Below are positions 32,514-39,730 of a stretch of DNA of 40,010 nucleotides, piece after piece. Within the stretch, counting starts at the first letter, position 1. Each line of letters starts with the position of its first letter. The position numbers and the translations under genes were made by a program. The notes beneath the pieces are model-generated. The model was not told where the DNA came from and did no database searches. It worked only from the letters and a program-made list of their open reading frames with translations. Origin of the DNA: Vicinamibacteria bacterium (GTDB lineage: Bacteria; Acidobacteriota; Vicinamibacteria; Vicinamibacterales; UBA8438); NCBI GenBank assembly GCA_022821235.1, contig JAJEEA010000379.1:1-40010 (forward strand), given 5' to 3'.

Positions 32514-33308
32514 TCAGGCCGTCGCACCCGCGCGCACCAGCTCGCCGAGGCAGTCGTCGGCCAGCGGCTCGATGGGCGCGAAATCGCGGTGGGCGATCCA
32601 CGCCGCGCGCTTGAACCGGCGGATGTGGTTGTCGACGTGGCACAGCGAGAGGTAGACGATGCTGCGGCCGAACGGGCTGATGTTCGGCGGGCTCGCGTGC
32701 ACGAGGGTCGAGGCGAAGACGATGATGCTGCCCGGCGGCCCCGTCGGGGCCACGCAGCCGCCCCGCTCCGCGAGCCGGGTCACGGTGGCGCGGTCCAGGG
32801 TCCACAGCGGGTAGCTCGTCGTCTCGAGGTCGTGGCCGGCCTCGAACACTCCCTGCCGGTGGCTCCCGGGCAGGAACAGCAGCGGCCCGTTGGCGGCGGT
32901 CACCTCGTCGAGGAACACCGCGATGTTCATGGCCCGCGGCTCGGGCATCTCGTCGTCGCGGTGCCACGTGCCGAAGTCCTGGTGCCACTGCCACACCTCG
33001 CCGTCGAACGCGGCCTTGGCGTTCACCTTGTACTGGTGCATGTAGACGGGGCCGCCGACGAGCTGCATCACCGGCTCGACGAGGCGCGGGTGGCGCCCGA
33101 GGCGCCGGAACGCCTCGTTGTAGGTGTGGGCCGCGAACGCGGTGCGGGCGACGCCGCTCGACTCGCGCCACACCTCCTGGCGGTCGAGGGCGTAGACCTC
33201 GTCGGCGGCGGCCCGCAGCACCGCCGCCTCGTCGGCCGAGAACCGCGAGGGGAAGAACAGGTAGCCCTGCTCCTCGAACCGGGCGATCTCCTCGGGGGTC
33301 AGCTTCAT
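32514..33308 (-). CDS. PhyH-superfamily Fe(II)/2-oxoglutarate dioxygenase, EctD-like
   Basis: 264 residues. The iron-binding triad is visible: H109-x-D111 in WQWHQDFGTW and H204 in LVHASPPN; R215 is a candidate 2-oxoglutarate ligand. The block VWQWHQDFGTW-x-DDEMPEPRAMN and then FLDEV-x-ANGPLLFLPGSH is very close to the ectoine hydroxylase EctD signature. However, no ectABC genes are near and several phytanoyl-type enzymes share the block, so the substrate is open. ATG 33308 has GGAGGAG with a 5-nt spacer and overlaps the stop of a small upstream ORF as ATGA. Same strand as the COG4091 oxidoreductase, probably one transcript. Confidence 0.85.
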   Translation of the reverse strand: MKLTPEEIARFEEQGYLFFPSRFSADEAAVLRAAADEVYALDRQEVWRESSGVARTAFAAHTYNEAFRRLGRHPRLVEPVMQLVGGPVYMHQYKVNAKAAFDGEVWQWHQDFGTWHRDDEMPEPRAMNIAVFLDEVTAANGPLLFLPGSHRQGVFEAGHDLETTSYPLWTLDRATVTRLAERGGCVAPTGPPGSIIVFASTLVHASPPNISPFGRSIVYLSLCHVDNHIRRFKRAAWIAHRDFAPIEPLADDCLGELVRAGATA

Positions 33309-33487
33309 GTTACTCCTCCTCGATCGAAGCACGTGCCCGCCCGCAGATCGAGTCGGAGCGGCCCTGGTCCGAGGCCGCCCCGCAGCTCGACCGCCCGGGC
33401 CGGGATCTTCGTCTCGTCGGCCGGCCGGGCCATCGTCGGCGTCTCGATGAAGACCGGCGCGACGGAAGCGCCCTCGGAGACCTTCAT
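33305..33487 (-). CDS. Small ORF coupled to the PhyH gene
   Basis: 60 residues starting MKVSEGASVAPVFIETPTM. It has an excellent RBS (GAGGAGG, about 6 nt from ATG 33487), and its TGA overlaps the PhyH ATG (ATGA). I recognise no family; there is no signal peptide, and the C terminus encodes the PhyH RBS (FDRGGVT), so this end is constrained by that function. It could be a genuine small protein, a translational-coupling leader, or the relic of a longer gene. Confidence 0.45.
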   Translation of the reverse strand: MKVSEGASVAPVFIETPTMARPADETKIPARAVELRGGLGPGPLRLDLRAGTCFDRGGVT

Positions 33488-33571
33488 GACGATCCTCCTC
33501 GGCGGAAGCACGTCCCGGGCCGCGGGCGGGCCCGGAATCGGCGCCCCCGGCGCCCCCCACCCCGGTTCACG

Positions 33572-33577
33572 TACACT
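33572..33577 (+). promoter_or_regulatory. Candidate -10 element for a leaderless cupin mRNA
   Basis: TACACT lies 7 nt upstream of the cupin ATG (33585), so a transcript would start at or next to the A of ATG. No Shine-Dalgarno is visible, which fits a leaderless message. No -35 match at the usual distance. Confidence 0.3.
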
Positions 33578-33584
33578 GTAGGCC

Positions 33585-33962
33585 ATGTCAGCCTCGACGA
33601 CCGTCACCAAGTTTACGTGGAACGACATGCCGAAGGAGCGGGTCACCAACCGCATCGACCGCCGCATCGTCACCGGCGAGAGCACCATGGTGGCCCACGT
33701 CTACCTCCAGAAGGGCGCCATCGTCCCCGAGCACTCGCACCACAACGAGCAGCTCACGTACATCCTGAAGGGCAAGCTCCGGTTCTGGGTGGGCGACGAC
33801 CTCTCGCAGGTGTTCGACGTCGCCGAGGGCGAGGTGCTGCGCCTGCCGTCCAACGTGCCGCACAAGGCCGAGGCGCTCGAGGAGACGCTCGACGTCGACA
33901 TCTTCAGCCCGCCCCGGCAGGACTGGCTGGACCGCACCGACGACTACTTCAAGGACCAGTAG
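33585..33962 (+). CDS. Single-domain cupin protein
   Basis: 125 residues. Cupin motif 1 is PEHSHHNEQLTYILKGKLRF (two His, Glu/Gln positions and the Gly), and motif 2 is GEVLRLPSNVPHKAEALEE with its His; these bind a metal in enzymes and sensors of the family. The tail DVDIFSPPRQDWLD is common in small cupins linked to catabolic operons. It is 11 bp upstream of a HAD hydrolase gene, likely co-transcribed. Function not assignable: could be an isomerase, dioxygenase-like enzyme or ligand sensor. Start set at ATG 33585; no RBS (see the -10 element just upstream). Confidence 0.83.
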   Translation: MSASTTVTKFTWNDMPKERVTNRIDRRIVTGESTMVAHVYLQKGAIVPEHSHHNEQLTYILKGKLRFWVGDDLSQVFDVAEGEVLRLPSNVPHKAEALEETLDVDIFSPPRQDWLDRTDDYFKDQ

Positions 33963-33973
33963 GGGACGCCCGC

Positions 33974-34708
33974 ATGCCCGCGCTGACCGACTACCGCGTG
34001 CTGACGTTCGACTGCTACGGCACCCTGATCGACTGGGAGTGCGGCATCTGGGATGCGCTGCAGCCCGTGATCATGCGCAACCCGGGCCGCGACGTCACCC
34101 GCGACGCCGGCCTCCGCGCCTTCGCGCAATGCGAGAGCCGGCAGGAGCAGGCCACCCCCGGCCTGCGCTATCCGGAGCTGCTCGCCCACGTGCACCGGCG
34201 CATCGCCGAGAGCCTGGACCTGCGGACGGACGACGACCTCGACGCGGCCTTCGGCGCCTCCGTGCCGCACTGGCCGGCGTTCCCCGACACCGCCGACGCC
34301 CTGCGCACTCTCAAGCGGCACTACCGCCTCGTCATCCTGTCCAACGTGCACCGCGACGGCATCGCCGCCTCCAACCGGAAGCTCGGGGTCGAGTTCGACG
34401 CCGTCTACACCGCCGAGGACATCTGGTCGTACAAGCCGGCCGACGCCAACTTCGAGTACATGCTGGCCCACCTGAAGTTGGACCTGGGGCTGGAGCGGGC
34501 CGACGTGCTGCACACCGCGCAGAGCCTGCACCACGACCACGCGCCGGCGAACCGCTTCGGTCTCGCCAACGCCTGGATCGACCGGCAGCGGCTGTCGGAG
34601 GGCGGAAGCTGGGGCGCCACCGAGCGCGTCGATCCCATGCCGTCGACCGACTTCGTGTTCTTCTCGATGGGCGAGATGGCATCGGCGGTGCAGGCCACAC
34701 ACGGATAG
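33974..34708 (+). CDS. HAD-superfamily hydrolase, haloacid dehalogenase type II-like
   Basis: 244 residues. Motif I FDCYGTLID with nucleophile D13; cap with WPAFPDTADALRTLKRHYRL; motif II ILSNVHRD; motif III lysine in SYKPADANF; motif IV VLHTAQSLHHDHAPA, where type II dehalogenases have an Asp pair, so the metal or water-activating site differs slightly. It may remove halogen or phosphate; neither is shown. AGGGGA lies 8 nt upstream of ATG 33974. Directly follows the cupin gene. A second HAD of the same type is at 38738-39451. Confidence 0.83.
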   Translation: MPALTDYRVLTFDCYGTLIDWECGIWDALQPVIMRNPGRDVTRDAGLRAFAQCESRQEQATPGLRYPELLAHVHRRIAESLDLRTDDDLDAAFGASVPHWPAFPDTADALRTLKRHYRLVILSNVHRDGIAASNRKLGVEFDAVYTAEDIWSYKPADANFEYMLAHLKLDLGLERADVLHTAQSLHHDHAPANRFGLANAWIDRQRLSEGGSWGATERVDPMPSTDFVFFSMGEMASAVQATHG

Positions 34709-34843
34709 CGCAGGTCTCCCGGCCATACGGCGCGCGACGGATTCGCAGTCCGCATGACCCTCGCGGTGCGGTGGCCGGACCGGCAGCGCGGTCGACCCCT
34801 CGACTCGTGCCGGGGATCGTTCGCCGCCTGTTCGTATCGGCAG

Positions 34844-35482
34844 TCACTTGGCGCGGTTGGCGGTGGCGTGCTCGTCCTCGCCCCCGGCTTCTTCACCGCG
34901 GTCGATCAAGGACCGCAGGCGCCTCCGGACCCCGGTCCACTCGTCCTCAAGGATGCTGTAGTAGATGGTGTCGCGATAGCGCCCATCGTGCATCAGGGTG
35001 TGCGACCGCAACGTCCCCTCGGGCGTCGCGCCGATCTTCATCAGCGCGCCGCGCGCGCGACGATTGACCGCGTCCGTCTTGAACTCCACACGGTGAGCGG
35101 ACAGCGACTCGAAGCAATGCTCGAGAAGGAGATACTTCGCGCGCGTATTGACCCCGCGGCCCTGCGCTGCGGCCGCCAGCCAGGTCCAACCGATCTCGAT
35201 CCGCCGGTCTTTCGCGGAGGCGTTCCCGAGGGCGGTCCCGCCGACCACCGCCCCGTCCCGGCGGTCGACCACGGCGAACGGCAGTAGCCGGCCTGTCCGC
35301 TGATGTTCGAGCGCCGTTTCGATGTAGTCGCGGGCATCGGCCGGGCTCTCGAGGCAGTTCACGCTGTGCCGCCAGATGCCCGGCTCCAGACCGACTTCGA
35401 TCAACGCATCGAGGTCCCCGAGGCTCCACTGCCGCAGGAGCACGTAATCGTCGGCAAGGGACACCCTCTCGGTCAGGTCCAC
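34844..35482 (-). CDS. GNAT acetyltransferase, RimJ/RimL-type
   Basis: 212 residues. YVLLRQWSLGDLDAL at the N terminus, then IEIGWTWLAAAAQGRGVNTRAKYLLLEHCF, which carries the acetyl-CoA pyrophosphate loop (Q-G-R-G-V-N), and HRVEFKTDAVNRRARGALMKIGATPEGTLRSH, the standard end of this family. Members acetylate N-terminal or side-chain amines of proteins or small molecules. Start is GTG 35482 with GAGAGG upstream. Only 21 bp after the stop of the upstream hydrolase, and that gap is made of the hairpin repeat, so the two are probably one operon. The charged tail (EEAGGEDEHATANRAK) is not conserved in the family. Confidence 0.87.
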   Translation of the reverse strand: MDLTERVSLADDYVLLRQWSLGDLDALIEVGLEPGIWRHSVNCLESPADARDYIETALEHQRTGRLLPFAVVDRRDGAVVGGTALGNASAKDRRIEIGWTWLAAAAQGRGVNTRAKYLLLEHCFESLSAHRVEFKTDAVNRRARGALMKIGATPEGTLRSHTLMHDGRYRDTIYYSILEDEWTGVRRRLRSLIDRGEEAGGEDEHATANRAK

Positions 35483-35492
35483 GCGACACCTC

Positions 35493-35520
35493 TCCGCGCC
35501 GTTCTACGGCGCAGACTCCT
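35493..35520 (-). repeat. Hairpin half of the intergenic repeat at a gene junction
   Basis: On the minus strand AGGAGTCTGCGCCGT-AGA-ACGGCGCGGA, the same palindrome as in the array at 7170-7417, without the second segment. It supplies the last three codons (E, S, A-P) and the TAG of the hydrolase gene and leads into the RBS of the acetyltransferase gene. Confidence 0.8.
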
Positions 35521-36757
35521 GACCGACATGAGGCGGCGCCTCGAGACGCCGCCGGACGCTCTCGAAGAACTCGGGGTCCGTCAGCAGTCGCCGGAGAAAG
35601 TCCTGGTGCAGGATGCTCGGCGCTTGCGCGCTGGTGCCGGCCGTCACGCTCAGCCGGCCGTCCTCGGTACCGGCAACCTCCTGTCGCACTTCCGCCTGGG
35701 CCAGCGTGAGCCAGACCATGATGGGCAGCTCCTCGAAGAGCAGGGCGGCGACCCCGCCCGGCGCGGTATCTCGCGGCACCGCGTACGTCGCCTCGGTCAG
35801 CACGCCGGCCAGGCTGCCGCCCTTGGTGCCGTATGACGTGAACTCGCGCCGGATCGGTTCATTCTCCATTTGCCATTCGAGGAACTCGCGCATCGTGGCC
35901 GACGCGGTATCCGAAACCAGCTCGCCGCGCTGTACCCGCTCCATCAGTCCGGCGTAGTCCCGCGCGGTGCCCCCGGGAAAGCGCGCGACGCCCAGGCGCG
36001 CCTGCTCGCGCACCGAGACATCGCTCGTCATCGGGTTCTCCTGCTGGGCGGTCCGGAACTCAGGGTCGCCCTGCAGGCGATCCGCCAGCCCCCAAGCGGC
36101 GTCCGCCAGCGGTTCGTCGGCCGCGTCGGCCCAGCTCAGGAAGACGCCGCTGATCGGGAGCGGGGCATCGGAACCGCCGAGGCCCAGCCGGTCCGGGAGC
36201 GCCTCCGCCCGGTCGCGTCCCATCCGGTGCAGCAAGTAATCCGTGGCGGCGTTGTCGCTCACGGTCATCATCGCCCAGACCACGTCCCGCAGGGAGACGG
36301 CGCCCGCGTCGAGCCATCCCCGCTCCCGATAGACCTCCACCGCGCGTTCGTGGGCGCCGCCGTCGGTCCCGGGCAGGAAGAAGGCCTCGACGTCGGCGAG
36401 CGGAACCCGCTCGTCGGGCGACCACCGACCCTCGTCCACCCCCTCGGCGTAGCCGGCGAGCACCAGGATCTTGATGGTGGAGGCGAGCGCCCGGGGAACA
36501 TCGGGGTTCAGGAGGATAGCGGAATCGGGATCGTCGAGACGGTACGCGACCAGCGAGACACGGGAGCGGTCGGCGTCGATGAAGTCGAGCAGCGCGTCGA
36601 CCGACCGCAGCGTCTGCGCCTCTTCGAACCCATCGAACATCGCTGCGACATTCCGGGCGACGAGGGTGATCCGGTCCCAGTTGACCGCGATCACGATCGC
36701 GCCCGCGACCAGAATGGTGAGGCACCCTACACCGGCAATCTTGAGTACCTTTCTCAT
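35504..36757 (-). CDS. Serine hydrolase, class A beta-lactamase fold
   Basis: 417 residues. N-terminal membrane segment (CLTILVAGAIVIAV, residues 12-25), then S93-T-I-K96, S167-D-N169 and K312-G-G314, matching the S-x-x-K, SDN and KTG elements of class A beta-lactamases in order. The fold also serves DD-peptidases and related hydrolases; sequence alone does not decide, and the KGG in place of KTG plus added length argue against a classical lactamase. The tail (EAPPHVGQESAP) is derived partly from the repeat. Start ATG 36757 has no clear RBS. Followed by the GNAT gene. Confidence 0.83.
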   Translation of the reverse strand: MRKVLKIAGVGCLTILVAGAIVIAVNWDRITLVARNVAAMFDGFEEAQTLRSVDALLDFIDADRSRVSLVAYRLDDPDSAILLNPDVPRALASTIKILVLAGYAEGVDEGRWSPDERVPLADVEAFFLPGTDGGAHERAVEVYRERGWLDAGAVSLRDVVWAMMTVSDNAATDYLLHRMGRDRAEALPDRLGLGGSDAPLPISGVFLSWADAADEPLADAAWGLADRLQGDPEFRTAQQENPMTSDVSVREQARLGVARFPGGTARDYAGLMERVQRGELVSDTASATMREFLEWQMENEPIRREFTSYGTKGGSLAGVLTEATYAVPRDTAPGGVAALLFEELPIMVWLTLAQAEVRQEVAGTEDGRLSVTAGTSAQAPSILHQDFLRRLLTDPEFFESVRRRLEAPPHVGQESAP

Positions 36758-36834
36758 CGATGCACCACCATCCCCGTCGCGCCGCGCGGGACTCCGAAAT
36801 GTAACGCGAGATGAGACGGTGCGGCGGACCCGGC

Positions 36835-37400
36835 TCAGAACGGCGGCTTCCAGACGGCAGCAAGGTCGAGCGAGAACCCGGCAGGACCGTTTCGCCGGTG
36901 ACGACGTGCGGCTCGGTGCGCTGTTCGAGGCTGCCGTCGGCACGGTAGACGGCGACCTCCCGCCGGGTGGGATCGATGAGCCAGCCGAGGCGGGCGCCGT
37001 TGGCGCGGTACTCCTCCATCTTTCGCCGGGCGGCGGCACGAGAGTCGGACGGCGAGAGCAGCTCGACGACGAAGTCGGGGCACAGCGGCAGGAATCGCTC
37101 CTTGTCCTCGGGAGAGAGCCGGGCAAACCGGTCGCGGAGGACCCAGGCCGCATCCGGCGCACGTACCGCACCGTTGGGCAGCTCGAAGCCGGTCGAGGAG
37201 TCGAAGGCGACGCCGGTCCCATGCTCTTCGGCCCGGCGATACAGGGCGGCGATCAGGAGACCGTTCCGCGCCCCCGTTTCCCCGCCGACGGGCGTCATCA
37301 CCGCGATGCCCCCTTCCGCGTTGCGCTCGATCCGCACGTCCTGATTCAGTTGGCAGAACTGGAAGAACTGCTCGCGGCTCATGTCGATGGCAGGGGCCAT
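36835..37400 (-). pseudogene. Uma2-family endonuclease, frameshifted near the 3' end
   Basis: About 188 residues if repaired. Uma2 proteins have a PD-(D/E)XK fold; here VRAPDAAWV (catalytic Asp), FVVELLSPSD (Glu) and KMEEYRANGARLGWLIDP are clear. After TGETVLPG the frame is lost near 36877-36881: adding one base restores FSLDLAAVWKPPF and a stop at 36835-36837, the typical Uma2 ending. Unrepaired, the frame reads far into the next gene. ATG 37400 has GGAG 6 nt upstream; ATG 37448 has none. Could be a homopolymer-type sequencing error, since the loss is in CCCGG. Confidence 0.8.
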
Positions 37401-37502
37401 GTGCAGCTCCAAGGCCGCAGGGCCGTGCCGCTGCTGGAGGACCACCATGACCTCAGGCTACCGCACGCGGCTCGCGGGAATCAACGGAGTGGGACGGGCG
37501 TT

Positions 37503-37676
37503 CGCCCAATGGAGGCCCGGCCACTCGGCAGCCGACCCCTGACGCCATCCCCGTCAACGGACCGCTCCGCCGGTCACGGAGTCCGACCGCCCGCGGGAGT
37601 GCGCCCCATGGAGGCCCGGCCACTCGGCAGCCGACCCTGACGCCATCCCCGTCAACGGGCCGCTCTGCCGGTCGCG
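37503..37676 (-). repeat. Tandem duplication of the mutY 3' end (period 99 bp)
   Basis: Copy 1 at 37503-37577 and copy 2 at 37602-37676 share GGAGGCCCGGCCACTCGGCA and GACGCCATCCCCGTCAACGG. Copy 2 includes the last mutY codons (ATGRAAR and TGA at 37652-37654); copy 1 has the matching residues TGGAVR and TGA. A 25-bp unique spacer separates them. Confidence 0.85.
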
Positions 37677-38710
37677 GCGACGAGCCTCGCGGCGACCGCG
37701 GAGAGGCCCAGCCGGTGATCGTCCGGGTCGATCCAGCGCGTGGCGTCCTCGCGGACCGCGGCCGGCCGGGACTTGAGGCGGACGTAGACCGGCTCGACGT
37801 CGAGATCGTAGTGGGTGAACGCGTGGCGGAAGGCGTCGGCGGCGCGGACCTCGTCGACGAGACCGGCATCGACGCCAGACTGATCCAGGAATCCGTCCAC
37901 TGTCTCGCGGGCGTCGCGGTCCGGCGGCGACCAGAGGCCGCCCCAGAGGCCGGCGGGTGGCCGCCGCTCGACGAGGCACGCGCCCTCGGGGTCGACCAGC
38001 ACGAAGAACCGGCGCCGCTCGAGGCGGCGGGGGCGGCGGGGCGCGGACTCCGGATACCGCTCGGGATCCCCCGTGGCGAAGGCTTGGCAGCCGGCGCGCA
38101 CCGGACAATCGCCGCAGCGCGGCCGCCGGCGGCGGCACACCGTCGCGCCGAGGTCCATGACGGCCTGGGTGTAGTCGGCGGCGCGGTCCGGCGGGGCATG
38201 CGATTCCGCGAGCCCCCACAGCTCGCGGAGGGTGGCCGACGACGACACTGGACCGACGACGCGGTGCCGCCGCGCCAGCACCCGCTTGACGTTGCCGTCC
38301 AGGATCGGCGCGCGGCGGCCGTGGGCCTGGGCGACGATCGCGGCGGCGGTGGACCGGCCTACGCCCGGCAGCGCCTGAAGTTCTGCCTGCGTGTCGGGAA
38401 ACGTCCCCCCGTGCTCGCGGAGGACGATGCCGGCGGCGCGGTGCAGGTTGCGCGCGCGCGCATAGTAGCCGAAGCCGCTCCACAGGTGCAGCACGTCGTC
38501 GAGGTCGGCGCGCGCCAGGGTCTTGACGTCGGGGAACCGCGCCACGAACCGCTCGAAGTACGGCACGACGGTGCCGACCTGGGTCTGCTGCAGCATGATC
38601 TCGGCCACCCACACCCGGTACGGCGTGCGCTCCTGCTGCCACGGCAGATCCCTGCGGCCGTGGACGTCCCACCAGGCGAGCAGGCGGCGGGCGAAGGAGC
38701 CGGCGGCCAT
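37652..38710 (-). CDS. mutY: A/G-specific adenine glycosylase
   Basis: 352 residues. Removes adenine mispaired with 8-oxoguanine in base-excision repair. Seen: catalytic E37 in AEIMLQQTQV, helix-hairpin-helix LPGVGRSTAAAIVAQ (114-128) with D138 in ILDGNVKRV, and the iron-sulfur cluster cysteines C192-X6-C199-X2-C202-X5-C208. The C-terminal NUDIX-like domain (FFVLVDPEGACLVERRPPAGLWGGLW) recognises 8-oxoG. Length matches the family. The ATG 38710 has GGAG 10 nt upstream, rather far. It follows the HAD gene with 27 bp between, a gap made of a tandem repeat, and both are likely one transcript. Confidence 0.95.
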   Translation of the reverse strand: MAAGSFARRLLAWWDVHGRRDLPWQQERTPYRVWVAEIMLQQTQVGTVVPYFERFVARFPDVKTLARADLDDVLHLWSGFGYYARARNLHRAAGIVLREHGGTFPDTQAELQALPGVGRSTAAAIVAQAHGRRAPILDGNVKRVLARRHRVVGPVSSSATLRELWGLAESHAPPDRAADYTQAVMDLGATVCRRRRPRCGDCPVRAGCQAFATGDPERYPESAPRRPRRLERRRFFVLVDPEGACLVERRPPAGLWGGLWSPPDRDARETVDGFLDQSGVDAGLVDEVRAADAFRHAFTHYDLDVEPVYVRLKSRPAAVREDATRWIDPDDHRLGLSAVAARLVAATGRAAR

Positions 38711-38750
38711 GGCTGCGTCACTCCGACATCGGCTGCGTCACGCCGACATC
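38711..38750 (-). repeat. 20-bp tandem repeat at the HAD-mutY junction
   Basis: GGCTGCGTCA-C-T/G-CCGACATC occurs at 38711-38730 and 38731-38750 with one mismatch. On the minus strand each copy reads GATGTCGG-x-GTGACGCAGCC, so the final HAD codons and TGA are duplicated just before the mutY start. Confidence 0.85.
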
Positions 38751-39451
38751 GTCCGCGCCAGCGCCGCGAAGTCCTCGACGACGAGATCCGGCTGGTGCGG
38801 CGAGCCGCCGAAGGGACGGCGGCGTCGGTCGATGAACGCGGTGCGCATGCCGTACGCCTTCGCGCCGATGCAGTCGAACGCATGGTTGGCGACGAAGAGC
38901 ACGCTCTGGGGGTCGGCTCCGAGCCCCTCGCAGGCCGTCGCATAGGTCGCGCGGTGCGGCTTGAAGTAGCCCGCCTCCTCGACCGAGATAACGGCGTCGA
39001 AGTCGAACCCGATGTACGGCCGCGCCGCCTCGAGCATGTCGCGGTCGCCGTTCGAGAGAATCGCGAGGCGGTACCGCCCTCGCAGCCGTTCGAGCGCATC
39101 GAGCACATCGGGGAACGGCTTCAGCCGCTCGATGCAGCCGACGAGCCGGCGCACCTCGTCGCGGGTGTGCTCGATGCCCGCGCGCCGCATGACCTGCGAC
39201 ACCGCGCGGTGGCCGATCTCGCGGTAGGACGTGTGGCCGCGGTCGCACAGCGAGTCGATCATCGAGTCCTCGAAATGCGTGCGCCGCCACCAGGTGACGA
39301 AGCGGTGGGGGTCGCCGCGCCAGCCCTTGCCGGCCAGGAACGGCGCCACCATCTCGGTCAACCCGCCCTGCATGTCGACGATAGTGCCGTACTGGTCGAA
39401 CATCAGGGTCGAAACCTCGCGGCGCAGGAGACCGGCGGGGTCGGCGCTCAT
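38738..39451 (-). CDS. Haloacid dehalogenase type II-like HAD hydrolase
   Basis: 237 residues. Motif I LMFDQYGTIVD with nucleophile D19; LKPFPDVLDALERLRGRYRLAILSNGDRD with motif II Ser; motif III lysine in YFKPHRATYATAC; motif IV VLFVANHAFDCIGAKAYG. The pattern V-A-N-H-x-x-D-x-x-G-A is the L-2-haloacid dehalogenase form and is closer to a true dehalogenase than the HAD at 33974. ATG 39451 has GAGGAGG 6 nt upstream. Upstream of mutY on the same strand; the functional link is not obvious. Confidence 0.87.
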   Translation of the reverse strand: MSADPAGLLRREVSTLMFDQYGTIVDMQGGLTEMVAPFLAGKGWRGDPHRFVTWWRRTHFEDSMIDSLCDRGHTSYREIGHRAVSQVMRRAGIEHTRDEVRRLVGCIERLKPFPDVLDALERLRGRYRLAILSNGDRDMLEAARPYIGFDFDAVISVEEAGYFKPHRATYATACEGLGADPQSVLFVANHAFDCIGAKAYGMRTAFIDRRRRPFGGSPHQPDLVVEDFAALARTMSA

Positions 39452-39488
39452 CGCGTTCCTCCTCGTCCTGGTGCGCAGTTGCCCTCAG

Positions 39489-39730
39489 CGCCGCGCCGCC
39501 GTCGCGTCCTCCACGAGCGGCAGCACCGCCGGAATCGCGTCCGCCATCAGGTGCGCGGGCGCACTCACCGCCGCGCCGCCGCCGCATCCTCCAGGAGCGG
39601 TTGCACCACGGGAACGGCAGGACCGCCGAAATCGCGTTCGCCATCAGGTGCGCGGGCGCGCTCGGCGCCGCGCCGCCGCCACGTCCTTGAGGAGCGGCAG
39701 CACCGCCGGGGTCGCGTCCGCCATCATGCG
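39489..39730 (-). repeat. Three tandem copies of the ankyrin gene's 3' end
   Basis: Units at 39489-39568, 39569-39665 and 39666 to about 39730 (the last inside the gene). On the minus strand each encodes MADA/MANA-type residues, AVLP, then (K/E)D-x-AAARR. Units 1 and 2 end in TGA directly after ARR; the gene-linked unit has CGA there and reads on into unit 2. Unit 2 also has a 16-17 bp insertion. Confidence 0.8.

Noticed and set aside
32514-33308. Ectoine hydroxylase EctD proper
   Set aside because: The motif block fits, but no ectoine synthesis genes are nearby and other PhyH enzymes share the block. Kept as EctD-like without a symbol.
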